Part shown: piece after piece, positions 45,014 to 53,361 of the stretch
How positions within the stretch are numbered: position 1 is the first letter of the stretch
How the letters are laid out: every line of letters begins with the position of its first letter
Source: Oceanobacter kriegii DSM 6294
GTDB taxonomy: Bacteria; Pseudomonadota; Gammaproteobacteria; Pseudomonadales; Oceanobacteraceae
Length of the DNA stretch: 62,857 nt
Direction: 5' to 3'
NCBI RefSeq assembly: GCF_000422845.1
Contig: NZ_AUGV01000022.1
Span: 1 to 62,857, forward strand
Made by a program: the position numbers and the translations under genes
Notes under the pieces: model-generated
What the model was told of the DNA's origin: nothing
Databases searched by the model: none
Seen by the model: the letters and a program-made list of their open reading frames with translations, nothing else

Positions 45014-45058
45014 AATGGCGTGTGGTTGTTTCTTTGGAGGCAACCACGCGCCATTTTT
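45014..45058. terminator. Long hairpin just after the QuiC-type stop codon
   Basis: AATGGCGTGTGGTTG and CAACCACGCGCCATT form a 15-bp stem with one G-U pair around a 12-nt loop. A T-rich tail follows only on the plus strand, so for the QuiC-type mRNA it may be a stabiliser. Confidence 0.6.
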
Positions 45059-45065
45059 GTTTGGG

Positions 45066-46919
45066 TCAGGCTTCAGCGCGTGCCTGGGCCGCCAGTCGGA
45101 TAAAGGCGTTGGCCTCGCCGTAGCGGTCGTAGTTACCTGATCGCTGCAGTACCTCAATAAAGGTGCCGTTCTGCTCGCGGCTGTAGAAGTGGAAGAATTC
45201 ACCATCGTCATTGCGATCGTACAGAATCTGGTTGTCTTGTAGGCGTTCGATCAAGTCCGCAGGTAGCTGGAAGCGGGCATCCAGATCGCGGTAGTAATTG
45301 GCCGGGATGTCCAGTCGCAGTGATGCCGGAATCGCTGCGGCAGCGGCAAAAATGTCATCACAGGCAAAGGCCAGCTGCTGTACGCCGGAGCCTTTGGTCT
45401 TGTCGAGGAAGCGCTGTGCTGACGCGGCACGGGCCGTGGTCATATTCAGAGGAATACGAATGTTGCGGTCCGGGCTAACAGCTGTGCGGCTGACCACCAG
45501 GCCGTGCAGGTCTGGCAAGTCCTGGCTTGGCTCAACCGCAAAGTCGAAAAGGCTCTTGTAGAAGAAACCGGCGGACAGAAAGTCGACACTGGCAACGGTT
45601 TGGCCAATGTGATCGATACGGGTCAGTCCCGGCTGGCTGGCCGGAGCGTCTTCGCTCTGCTGAATAGGCTCGAAGTCCAGTTCAAAGAAGCGTACCGGTT
45701 TGCGCTCTACAAAATACACCAGACTGTCGCCGACCCCTTTGATGGCAGGAATGTTCAGCTCACCGGGACCGGTCTGGTTGCTGAAACGCTCGCAACCGTA
45801 GTCGTCTGCCCGTTGCATCACTTTTTTCATCGCAGGTGTGCTGAAGGCAAGAGCGCATACAGAAACGCCGTGGTCTTCAAAGTGCTTGTGTGCCTGGCTT
45901 TGAGGTTCACGGTTCAACACCAGATTGATGTTGCCCTGTTGCATCAGGGTCACTTGCTTGGACTTGTGCTGATGGGTTTCGCGGAAGCCCAGCTGCTTGA
46001 AGAAGTCGACCAGTTGTTCACCAGTGTCGTCGGTTATGGCGAATTCCACAAACTCAACGTCGTCGATCAGTGGCTCTGGTTGTGCTGCTGCTTCTGGCTC
46101 GGCTGGCAGGTCGCTTTGCTTGTCGAGCCAAATCAGCGAACGAATGCCGTCAGTGGCTTTTTCAAACGGCGAAGAGGCGCGGAAATCGTCGTTGAAGATT
46201 TCGTGGGACACATAGTCATCAAACCCTTTGGCCTTCAGGCTGCGCATGAATTCCACCACCGGAAATTCGCCCTGACCCGGGAAGCAACGGTAGTGGCGGC
46301 TGTATTGCAGGATTTCCATTTTCATCAATGGGGCGTCAGCTACCTGTACCAGAGCGATTTTGTCTGGAGTGATTTCGCGGTCGAGGGTATCCAACGTGCA
46401 GCCACGGGAAAACATATGGAAAGTATCCAGACCGATGCCCAGATTCGGGTGGTCGACCTTTTTCACAATTTCCCAGGCGTCGTCGTAGTCGGCAATGTAC
46501 TTGCCCCAGGCTAGCGCTTCGTAGGCCAGACTGACACCTGCGTCCTTGGCGATTTCGGCAAAGTCGTACAGCTGCGCCGCAACCAGCTCGTTGTCATCAA
46601 TGGCGAAATCCGGCACCACACTGCACACCAGCAAGCGCTGGGTGTTCAGCTCGTGCATGATTTCGAACTTCTTTTGCATGCGGTAAAGGGATTGCTGGTG
46701 CATGGCATCCGGCACACCACCGCCATCGCGGAATGGCTGGAATGCCAGAATGTGCAAGCCCAGGTCTTCACACATTTTACGAACGTCGGCAGGGCTGCCG
46801 GGAAACTGGGTGAAGTCGTTTTCAAAGATCTCGATGGCGTCAAAACCGGCCTTGGCAGCAGCCTGTAGCTTTTGCTCCAGAGTGCCTGAGATGGAAACGG
46901 TGGCCAGAGATGTTTTCAT
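45066..46919 (-). CDS. quiC: 3-dehydroshikimate dehydratase fused to an HPPD-like domain (QuiC type)
   Basis: This 617-aa two-domain protein has an AP-endonuclease-2-like TIM barrel in residues 1-270. The expected metal ligands are Glu134 (AYEALAW), Asp165 (GLDTFHMF), Gln192 (LVQVAD) and Glu240 (SHEIFND). This is the domain that converts 3-dehydroshikimate to protocatechuate. Residues about 290-600 are a 4-hydroxyphenylpyruvate dioxygenase-like double VOC domain. Of the three iron ligands, His in RIDHIGQTV and Glu in GTFIEVLQR are visible, while the middle His is Gln (GVQQLAF). The N-domain gives the catabolic role. It is divergent from the PcaQ-like regulator. Confidence 0.92.
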   Translation of the reverse strand: MKTSLATVSISGTLEQKLQAAAKAGFDAIEIFENDFTQFPGSPADVRKMCEDLGLHILAFQPFRDGGGVPDAMHQQSLYRMQKKFEIMHELNTQRLLVCSVVPDFAIDDNELVAAQLYDFAEIAKDAGVSLAYEALAWGKYIADYDDAWEIVKKVDHPNLGIGLDTFHMFSRGCTLDTLDREITPDKIALVQVADAPLMKMEILQYSRHYRCFPGQGEFPVVEFMRSLKAKGFDDYVSHEIFNDDFRASSPFEKATDGIRSLIWLDKQSDLPAEPEAAAQPEPLIDDVEFVEFAITDDTGEQLVDFFKQLGFRETHQHKSKQVTLMQQGNINLVLNREPQSQAHKHFEDHGVSVCALAFSTPAMKKVMQRADDYGCERFSNQTGPGELNIPAIKGVGDSLVYFVERKPVRFFELDFEPIQQSEDAPASQPGLTRIDHIGQTVASVDFLSAGFFYKSLFDFAVEPSQDLPDLHGLVVSRTAVSPDRNIRIPLNMTTARAASAQRFLDKTKGSGVQQLAFACDDIFAAAAAIPASLRLDIPANYYRDLDARFQLPADLIERLQDNQILYDRNDDGEFFHFYSREQNGTFIEVLQRSGNYDRYGEANAFIRLAAQARAEA

Positions 46920-47364
46920 TTTTGTTCCTCGTTAACGCCCGCAAAAGGTGTATCTGCACGGTCTGTTGGACCGCATACGCTAAGCTGGATTGCATCAACA
47001 CGACAATGAAAAATGCGTTTTTAACTATTCCATAGCGATATGACGATGCCGTCGTTGTTTCCGCTGGCCACTGCCTTGCATCACCAGAGAGCAGGGTAGT
47101 GGACGGTGGCGATGAGCGCACCGTGAACGGCAAGGTGAGTCGGCTTTGTCTGTTGCCATGGGCTGCAAGCCCGTACTGAGTACGGATTGCATCGGTACGG
47201 CCCGCTATACGTTCAAGTATGAACCAAGGATGCCAGAGTCGTGCTGGATGGCCCGATACATTCCATTTTTTGACCGTTTTTATATTGCTTTTGTGGGGAT
47301 AATTGTATAAAACGCCCTTTCAAACAAAAAATATCCTATATTTTAATAATTAGAGGGTAGCGCA
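46920..47364. other. Divergent regulatory interval between the QuiC-type gene and pcaQ
   Basis: This 445-bp non-coding region carries TTTTTAACTA at 47018-47027 on the QuiC-type side. Near the middle (47168-47183) is a small CCGTAC/GTACGG palindrome. On the regulator side is the 18-bp pseudo-palindrome at 47326-47344. The last 100 bp are AT-rich, as expected of a promoter. Confidence 0.6.
47326..47344. promoter_or_regulatory. Candidate PcaQ autoregulatory operator
   Basis: AAAAAATATCCTATATTTT, whose reverse complement shares 17 of 18 bases with the dctP-upstream site at 41772-41789. It ends 20 bp before the pcaQ start codon, a position that fits autoregulation. Confidence 0.6.
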
Positions 47365-48327
47365 ATGATGGAAAACAGGATCAAGTACCGCCACTTGCAG
47401 TGCTTTCTGGAAGTTGCTCGTCAGGGCAGCGTCGGTCGAGCCGCGGACGTACTGGCTCTGACCCAACCGGCTGTTTCAAAGAAGCTGAAAGAGCTGGAAG
47501 ACATGCTTGGCGTACGCCTGTTAGAGCGCAGTAAAAAAGGCGTTGAGCTGACCCAGTACGGCGAAGTGTTTATCAAACACGCCGGTACCAGCGTGGCGGC
47601 TCTGCGTGAAGGTGCCAGCAGCGTGGCGCAGGCCAAGCAAAAAGGCCGTGCCCGTTTGTCGATTGGTGTGCTGCCAACCGTGGCGGCCTGCCTGATGCCG
47701 AAAGTGGTGGAGAAATTCCGCAACGCCGACCTCGACGTTACCCTCAATATTGTGTCTGCCCAGAACACCCTGCTGTTAAGCCAGCTGCGTGTCGGCGAGC
47801 TTGATCTGGTGATTGGCCGTTTGGGCGAGCCGGAACAGGTGACGGGTTTGACCTTCGAACATCTGTACTCCGAGCGCGTCAGTTTTGTGGTGTGCCCGGA
47901 TCATCCGCTGCTGAAGCAGGACTTTGAGCCCGCTGATATCACCCGTTTCCCGGTGCTGTATCCGCCGCAAGGCTCGATCATTTTCAATGCCGTTGAAAGT
48001 TATCTGGTGGCGTTGGGGATTGGCTCGGTGCCGGATCGTATTGAAACCATCTCTGATCCGTTTGGTAAGGAATACACCCGTCGCTCGGATGCTGTGTGGA
48101 TCGTTTCCCGTGGTGTGGTGATGCGTGAGCTGGACAGTGGTGAGCTGATTGAACTGCCGCTGAAAGGTCAGGAAACCCTTGGCCCTGTGGGTTTGACGGT
48201 TCGCTCGGATCGTGTGCCTTCCATGCAGTTGCGTATGTTGATGGAAGCCGCACGGGAAAGTGCTCAGGAAATTGTGTCTGGTGTGGATTCCCAGGCAGTG
48301 GTATTCCCGGAGCGCATTGCCAGCTGA
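47365..48327 (+). CDS. pcaQ: LysR-family regulator PcaQ-like
   Basis: This 320-aa protein starts NRIKYRHLQCFLEVARQGSV, the hallmark opening of PcaQ. The helix-turn-helix is in GRAADVLALTQPAVSKKLKE (about 26-45), followed by ERSKKGVELT and the effector domain LSIGVLPTVAACLMPKVV. PcaQ activates protocatechuate catabolism and transport genes in other bacteria. Here it is divergent from the dehydratase that makes protocatechuate, which fits. AGAGGG lies 7 nt before the first ATG; a second ATG follows at once. Confidence 0.9.
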   Translation: MMENRIKYRHLQCFLEVARQGSVGRAADVLALTQPAVSKKLKELEDMLGVRLLERSKKGVELTQYGEVFIKHAGTSVAALREGASSVAQAKQKGRARLSIGVLPTVAACLMPKVVEKFRNADLDVTLNIVSAQNTLLLSQLRVGELDLVIGRLGEPEQVTGLTFEHLYSERVSFVVCPDHPLLKQDFEPADITRFPVLYPPQGSIIFNAVESYLVALGIGSVPDRIETISDPFGKEYTRRSDAVWIVSRGVVMRELDSGELIELPLKGQETLGPVGLTVRSDRVPSMQLRMLMEAARESAQEIVSGVDSQAVVFPERIAS

Positions 48328-48399
48328 CCATCAGCGGGAGCGCTGGCTGCTCCCTCAAGAATTCTTCGATTTTGTAAGTCCACGCTCGGACTGTCTTTG

Positions 48400-48430
48400 G
48401 CGCAGGTGCTTGCACCTGCGCTCCTTTCCT
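48400..48430 (+). terminator. Hairpin downstream of pcaQ
   Basis: GCGCAGGTGC (48400-48409) pairs with GCACCTGCGC (48412-48421), followed by a pyrimidine-rich tail (TCCTTTCCTGTCTT). A second small hairpin, GCTTAGC/GCTAAGC, lies at 48480-48498. Either may end transcription. Confidence 0.6.
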
Positions 48431-48540
48431 GTCTTCTGCCTAACGAGTCTGAGCTCGAACCCCAGCTCGTTTCTATCTAGCTTAGCATCGAGCTAAGCCC
48501 ATACCGAACCAGCTAAAAGCAGAGAAAGTGCTTGTTTGAA

Positions 48541-49218
48541 TCAGACGGGAACCTGTGCGCCTTTGCTGATGTGATCGTCGAGGAAATTCACAGCGGCTTC
48601 CTGATCGTCGTTCAGCAAGCTGTCGAGCAATTTCTGATGTTCATCGACCACGGCCTGGCCTCGGAATGGACGCTTCTTCAGGGCTAACACCTGATAGCGC
48701 ATGAAGAGTTCCAGTACGCTGGAATGGTATCGAATCAGCTGGTTGGAACCGCAGTTGGAGACAATCGCCATGTGGAATTCGCGGTCGGCTTTTTCCCAGT
48801 CGGCGGCATTGGTGGCTTCACTGGCCATCATGCCTTTTTGGGCAACGGTCAAGCGGTAGTGCGCACTGATCAGGCGGGATTTCCATTCAATCAGGTTTTT
48901 GGTGTTGTTCATGGACTTGCGCAAACCCAGCAGTTCGAGGGTTGAGCGCAATTCGATCAGCTCTTCAAAGTCTGCCAGTGACACTGGCCGAACCCGAAAG
49001 CCTTTTTGATCTTCGAACAGGACAAATCCTTCAGACACCAGTCGCATCAGGGTTTCACGCAAGGTGTTCACGCTGACGCCATACCGCTTCTGTAAGGCAT
49101 TTAATTTGAGCTTCTCATCGGGGGCCAGGTTACCGTTCACAATGTCAAAGCGAATGGTTTCGTAGGCGGTTTGACCGACCAGTTTTTTCTCTTCAGTTGT
49201 GTTCATAAAGTGGGGCAT
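48541..49218 (-). CDS. GntR-family (FCD subfamily) transcriptional regulator
   Basis: This 225-aa protein has a winged helix-turn-helix in residues about 13-75 (LKLNALQKRYGVSVNTLRE, then GFVLFEDQKGFRV). A helical FCD effector domain follows, with the metal/ligand residues in REFHMAIV (Asp/His) and VDEHQKLLDSL (His). FCD regulators usually repress operons for organic-acid use. Candidate targets here are cynS and the aroQ/AEC genes. I chose ATG at 49218; ATG at 49206 is also possible. Confidence 0.9.
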   Translation of the reverse strand: MPHFMNTTEEKKLVGQTAYETIRFDIVNGNLAPDEKLKLNALQKRYGVSVNTLRETLMRLVSEGFVLFEDQKGFRVRPVSLADFEELIELRSTLELLGLRKSMNNTKNLIEWKSRLISAHYRLTVAQKGMMASEATNAADWEKADREFHMAIVSNCGSNQLIRYHSSVLELFMRYQVLALKKRPFRGQAVVDEHQKLLDSLLNDDQEAAVNFLDDHISKGAQVPV

Positions 49219-49444
49219 CAAGCGCCCTGTTGTTATTGGAAATGGTCTGCGTGTCGGTGGCGCAACGACAAATGAGGAATTGCAGTCGCTCGAATGCTAT
49301 CACTTTCATGGGATTTCAGGCTATTCCAAAACGACTGTTGGCTATGTCAACAACGTAATGGATAGGCGCTTTGCATCGCCTGAAGGCCTGAGTGACCGCT
49401 CCTGGGGCGGGTGGGAGCGGTATCTGAAAACGGTATTTTTCCGC

Positions 49445-49885
49445 TTACCAGGCTTTGTAAGGCAGGAATTTTCCGTTCATGGTGAGGACAACACGGTCGC
49501 CTTTGGGGTTTTCTTCCTTCTCGACGTCCATGGTGAAATCAATGGCGCTCATGATGCCATCGCCGAATTTTTCCTGAATCACTTCTTTCAGGGTGTCGCC
49601 ATACACGCCGACGATTTCGTACAGGCGATAGACCAGTGGGTCCTGCGGTACAGCACCATCCCAGGTTTTGGTCGGGAAGGTTTTCAAGGCCGTCTCAACG
49701 TCTTCCGATAACTCCAGATACTTGCACAAATTAGCTGCGGGCTCCTCTGGCATGCTGTTTTTCCCCAGGCAAGCCGAGGTTACCCACACGGTGCCCATAC
49801 CGATTTCGGAGGCAATGGTTTCCCAGCTAACGCCCTTGGCGATTTTGGCGGCGATGATGGTTTCGGTCATTTCCAGCTTGTTCAT
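49445..49885 (-). CDS. cynS: Cyanate hydratase (cyanase)
   Basis: This 146-aa protein has the full cyanase fold. A helix-turn-helix-like N-terminal domain (AKIAKGVSWETIASEIGMG) is followed by the catalytic core with Arg and Glu in YRLYEIVGVYG and Ser in GIMSAIDFTMD. It turns cyanate plus bicarbonate into ammonia and carbon dioxide. ATG at 49885 has GGAG 6 nt upstream; the open frame extends 60 codons further but without homology. Neither a carbonic anhydrase nor a cyanate transporter gene is adjacent, which is unusual. Confidence 0.97.
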   Translation of the reverse strand: MNKLEMTETIIAAKIAKGVSWETIASEIGMGTVWVTSACLGKNSMPEEPAANLCKYLELSEDVETALKTFPTKTWDGAVPQDPLVYRLYEIVGVYGDTLKEVIQEKFGDGIMSAIDFTMDVEKEENPKGDRVVLTMNGKFLPYKAW

Positions 49886-50146
49886 CTGAGTCTCCAGTCG
49901 ATGGCGCCTGCACTGACGGTGCAAGTCTTGTTGTCCTGCGGATAACCCGCACTGCAAATGAGTTTGCCAAAAAATGCCGAGCCGCCAATGTCCCTTGGGC
50001 TGGCGGAGGTTACCTTGCGGACAATGGCTGGGCTTCGTCGCCTTGGTCTGTCCGACTGAAAGCACAACAGTAGATGCGATAAGGGCAGAATAGGGAAAGA
50101 GAAGTAAGGAATAAGAGGTAGGGAAAAAATAGGTAAAGAGAAAGAG

Positions 50147-50173
50147 GTCAGAAGTCAGAAGTCAGAAGTCAGG
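50147..50173. repeat. 7-bp tandem repeat, almost four copies
   Basis: GTCAGAA is repeated three times perfectly and followed by GTCAGG. It is non-coding and similar in kind to the arrays at 30726 and 62617. Confidence 0.9.
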
Positions 50174-50180
50174 CAGGAAT

Positions 50181-50205
50181 GGGTCAGGCAAGCTTGGCCT
50201 GACCC
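50181..50205 (-). terminator. Hairpin downstream of aroQ
   Basis: GGGTCAGGC and GCCTGACCC form a 9-bp stem around AAGCTTG. The T tail on the minus strand is poor, so efficiency is uncertain. Confidence 0.6.
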
Positions 50206-50212
50206 ACAACCA

Positions 50213-50638
50213 TCAAGCGAAATATTCCAGCGCAGCGCGGTAGCCCAACGTGCCCATGCCAGCAATCACGGCATCTGCACGCAGGGATACATAGGAGTGG
50301 TGGCGGAAGGATTCACGCTTGTGCACGTTGGAAATATGCACTTCCACAACAGGCGACTCAAAGGTGTTCAGTGCATCCAGAATGGCCACAGACGTGTGCG
50401 TGTAGGCCGCCGGGTTAATGATGATGCCCTGGGCGTGGTCACGGGCTTCGTGAATCTTGTCGATGATTTCGCCTTCGTGGTTGCTCTGGAAGAAAACAAT
50501 TTCCAAACCAAAGGTCGCAGCACGCTCGCGAACTTTTTGCTCAACGTCTGCCAGTGTCTCGTGGCCGTAGATTTCCGGTTGGCGTTTGCCCAGCAAATTC
50601 AGGTTTGGGCCGTTCAGAACGTAGATGGTCTTGCTCAT
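50213..50638 (-). CDS. aroQ: 3-dehydroquinate dehydratase, type II
   Basis: This 141-aa protein has the type II signature at the start: [19 protein letters not shown], with the catalytic Arg and Tyr. It also has [26 protein letters not shown], and the catalytic His in [18 protein letters not shown]. It interconverts 3-dehydroquinate and 3-dehydroshikimate. Next to a dehydroshikimate dehydratase and a quinate/shikimate dehydrogenase, a catabolic role is likely, though a biosynthetic role cannot be excluded. ATG at 50638 is the family's usual start. Confidence 0.95.
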   Translation of the reverse strand: MSKTIYVLNGPNLNLLGKRQPEIYGHETLADVEQKVRERAATFGLEIVFFQSNHEGEIIDKIHEARDHAQGIIINPAAYTHTSVAILDALNTFESPVVEVHISNVHKRESFRHHSYVSLRADAVIAGMGTLGYRAALEYFA

Positions 50639-50865
50639 GTATCGATTACCTGTGATCAAAATATTGCTTGGGGGCTCTCCGAATCACTCTGCACCGGCGA
50701 TGAATGCAGTGTCATGGCGAGTCCTTTCCAAGTTTCCTGCGGGTAGTTTACCGGAATGTAAGGCGACGACGCAGTCCGATTACGCCGCGCTGTATTCGCT
50801 GGCGGCATATTGCTTCGTTTGCGTCTTCGCCTGGATCTTTGCTTGTGTCTTTGCCTGGGTGCAGG

Positions 50866-51858
50866 CTACTGGGGAAACAGGGTCGGCAACATACCGCCGC
50901 CAAATTCCACAAAGTGAGTGGCACCAAATAACCAGAAGGCCAACGAGATGGTAAAGAAGGAGGAGATGGTGGCAATCAACAGGGTGGCGGCAGCGGTGCC
51001 ATCGTATTGATGCTGGGCGGCCAGAATCGGGTAGATGCTCATCATCGGCGAACAGGCCATGGCAACGGCGGCGACCTGAAGAATCGGATCAAACGGCGGT
51101 AGCAGCATGATCATAACCATCACCAGCAAGGGGTGAATCATCAGTTTGCCGACGGTGGGAATGATGATTTCCCACCAGGAATCCCCCAGTCCGCGCAATG
51201 ACAAGCCCGCCAGCTTGCCGCCAATGGTAATCAACGCCAGCGCGCCTGACGCTCCGGCGGCCATTTCCACCGCTTTGTACATGGGTGCTGGAATATGAAT
51301 TTGCAGTACGGATACGGACAGGCCAGCAGCGATGGCAATACTGAGAGGGCTTTTGCAAATCAGCCACATGGTTTTGCCAACGGATTCCAGAATCGGCCGG
51401 TTTCGTTGCTGGCTCCACTCCAGCAAAATCAGCCCTAGCGGTAACACCAGGGCGTTTTCGATGATCATGCACAGCGCCAGAGCAACGGCGGCGGTCGGGC
51501 CGACCAGCGCCAGAACCAGCGGAAAACCGATGAAGCCGCTGTTGCTGCAGCTGGCAGCCATGGCATTCAGAACACTGGTTTGCAGCGGCTGTTTGCGAAC
51601 GTTATGGGCAATGACCAGTACCAGCAGGAACAGCATCAGCGACGCCAGCCCGTAAACCGCCAGGTACACAGGGTTCATCACTTCGCTGAAATTACGGGTG
51701 CTGAGGGAGTAAAACACCAGTGCGGGCAGGGCAACCGACGTGACCAAACGGCCAAGAGTAGGCATCTCGTGAGCCTTGATCACTTCCTTGCGCACAATGA
51801 TAAATCCCAGCCCGATCAGCATGAAAATCGGAGTGGTGACGGACAAAATCGCCAGCAT
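50866..51858 (-). CDS. AEC-family (auxin efflux carrier) transporter, copy 1
   Basis: This 330-aa protein has ten helices in the two five-helix halves of the AEC/BART fold. The crossover signature ASCSNSGFIGFPLVLALVG lies near residues 105-123. Bacterial members move organic acids such as malate or malonate. It lies downstream of a second AEC gene and upstream of aroQ, all in the same direction. Confidence 0.9.
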   Translation of the reverse strand: MLAILSVTTPIFMLIGLGFIIVRKEVIKAHEMPTLGRLVTSVALPALVFYSLSTRNFSEVMNPVYLAVYGLASLMLFLLVLVIAHNVRKQPLQTSVLNAMAASCSNSGFIGFPLVLALVGPTAAVALALCMIIENALVLPLGLILLEWSQQRNRPILESVGKTMWLICKSPLSIAIAAGLSVSVLQIHIPAPMYKAVEMAAGASGALALITIGGKLAGLSLRGLGDSWWEIIIPTVGKLMIHPLLVMVMIMLLPPFDPILQVAAVAMACSPMMSIYPILAAQHQYDGTAAATLLIATISSFFTISLAFWLFGATHFVEFGGGMLPTLFPQ

Positions 51859-52043
51859 GGCAGTACCTGTTAAATGGGTTTCGGGGCGTAAAACGTTAAG
51901 GTGGACTGCGGCTCAGGCGGAGCCGCAGAGTTGTTGTGTGTGTCCTGGATGGTTTGCGTGGCGTTTGTGCTTTGGTTAGCGTCTATGTTTTGGTCGTCTG
52001 TGTTTTGGTTCGCTTCGGAACGGTGCTTTGGCCAGAAGGCCTG

Positions 52044-52982
52044 TCACAGCAGAAGGGTCAGGACAACCGTCAAGGATACAAATGCGCTTACGGTCGTTGC
52101 CACCAGGCTGCTGGCGCAGAAATCACGCAGGCCGTAGTTGCTGCCGATGATCGGAATCACCGCGGCCATTGGCAGTGCGGCGTACACAATCAGCAGGGCT
52201 TCCAACGTCGGGTCAAAATCCGGCCAGCACAGCAGCACCAGCGCTACCATCAATGGGTGAATAACCAGTTTGCCGATGGTCACCAGGCTGATGTCACGGA
52301 TATTCCCCCGGATCGGGTTGGCCACCAGTGAACCACCAATCACCAGCAGGGCAATACCACCTGCCGCATTACCCAGAACGGTCAGGGTTCGCGACAGCAC
52401 TTCGGGCAGCGCCAGTCCGGACAATGACACCAGCAAACCGGCAATAATGGCAATGATGACGGGGTTACTGACAATGCGCTTGGCGATGCCCCCTGCCAGA
52501 TGAATCAGTTTGGCTGAGGCATCTTCGCTACGACCTCGACCCAGCTCGGCCGCAATCAGTACCGCAGGCAGAATAACGATGTTTTCAACCATGACGGCAA
52601 AAATAAAGGTATAGCCCCATTCCTCACCAAACGCCTGCATGACCACCGGGTAGCCGACAAAGATGCTGTTTGGCATGGTGGTACACAGCGCACGGATGGC
52701 AGCATCGGTCAGTGAGCGGTTCAAGAGCTTGAACAACACCACAATCACCAGTTGGGTCAGCAAGGCTCCCAATGCGTAGACGCCCAGAAAATCCCACGCC
52801 AGCACCTTGTCGAAATCGAGTCGTGCCACCGTACCGAAGGTCAGCGCCGGAATCAGGCAGAACAACACCAGTTTTGACAGTACCGGCAGCACATCCCTTG
52901 GCATCAGTTGGCGGACGGTCAGCACATAGCCCACGGCGATGATTAAAAAGATCGGCGTGATAATGGTCAAAATAGGTAGCAT
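52044..52982 (-). CDS. AEC-family (auxin efflux carrier) transporter, copy 2
   Basis: This 312-aa protein is homologous to the neighbouring AEC protein (ILTIITPIFLIIAVGYVLTV matches ILSVTTPIFMLIGLGFIIV). Its signature is TTMPNSIFVGYPVVMQAFG. The pair probably arose by tandem duplication and then diverged. I chose ATG at 52982 with AGGGA 8 nt upstream; an upstream in-frame extension runs into the repeat region at 53039 and is unlikely. Confidence 0.9.
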   Translation of the reverse strand: MLPILTIITPIFLIIAVGYVLTVRQLMPRDVLPVLSKLVLFCLIPALTFGTVARLDFDKVLAWDFLGVYALGALLTQLVIVVLFKLLNRSLTDAAIRALCTTMPNSIFVGYPVVMQAFGEEWGYTFIFAVMVENIVILPAVLIAAELGRGRSEDASAKLIHLAGGIAKRIVSNPVIIAIIAGLLVSLSGLALPEVLSRTLTVLGNAAGGIALLVIGGSLVANPIRGNIRDISLVTIGKLVIHPLMVALVLLCWPDFDPTLEALLIVYAALPMAAVIPIIGSNYGLRDFCASSLVATTVSAFVSLTVVLTLLL

Positions 52983-53038
52983 CTGGTTTCCCTGTGGAGT
53001 TCCTGGTTTTTTGTTGTTGTCCCAAAGGCGGCCGACGC

Positions 53039-53247
53039 TATCAGCTATCACGCCGGGTCGGTACTTCAACTTACGGGACAGTCCATTCAAAAGTTGAAGT
53101 GATTTCTATTAACAACGCTGGTCTTTCTCTCTGTGGTCAAGAGGGTCCCTATCAGCTATCGCGCCGGGCCGGTACTTCAACTTGCGGGACAGTCCATTCA
53201 AAAGTTGAAGTGATTTCTGTTAATAACGCCGGTCTTGCTCTCTTTAG
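53039..53247. repeat. Tandem 111-bp repeat, two copies, each with a perfect hairpin
   Basis: A roughly 98-bp sequence starting TATCAGCTATC at 53039 recurs at 53150 with seven substitutions (period 111). Each copy holds the inverted repeat ACTTCAACTT ... AAGTTGAAGT (10-bp arms, 18 bp apart), identical in both copies apart from one loop base. The pair lies in the 379-bp gap between the divergent AEC gene and the TSUP gene, so it would be in the 5' leader or promoter of one or both. Confidence 0.9.
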
Positions 53248-53361
53248 CCACGGCCCTCTGAATACCCCGTGCAGCTTTAAATGACAGTACCGTGACTGGT
53301 GATCAACGGCTGTTCATGGTCTCATCGCTGCTTCTTTATCATAACGGGCAAGGGCGCACAT

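Larger units (their letters stand above)
44642..45065. other. Intergenic interval between the DUF945 gene and the QuiC-type gene
   Basis: No gene is supported. The interval holds a minus-strand terminator at 44690-44712 and a long hairpin at 45014-45058. The 250 bp between them is moderately GC-rich, with nothing I recognise. Confidence 0.55.
49886..50212. other. Intergenic interval with short tandem repeat
   Basis: These 327 bp between cynS and aroQ hold no gene. They contain a purine-rich patch (50095-50150), the GTCAGAA array (50147-50173) and a hairpin (50181-50205) after aroQ. Confidence 0.6.

Noticed and set aside
52994-53284. 96-codon plus-strand frame containing the 37-residue repeat
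   Set aside because: The substitutions between copies do not favour silent changes, the start is a GTG without clear support, and perfect hairpin arms point to a nucleic-acid element instead.
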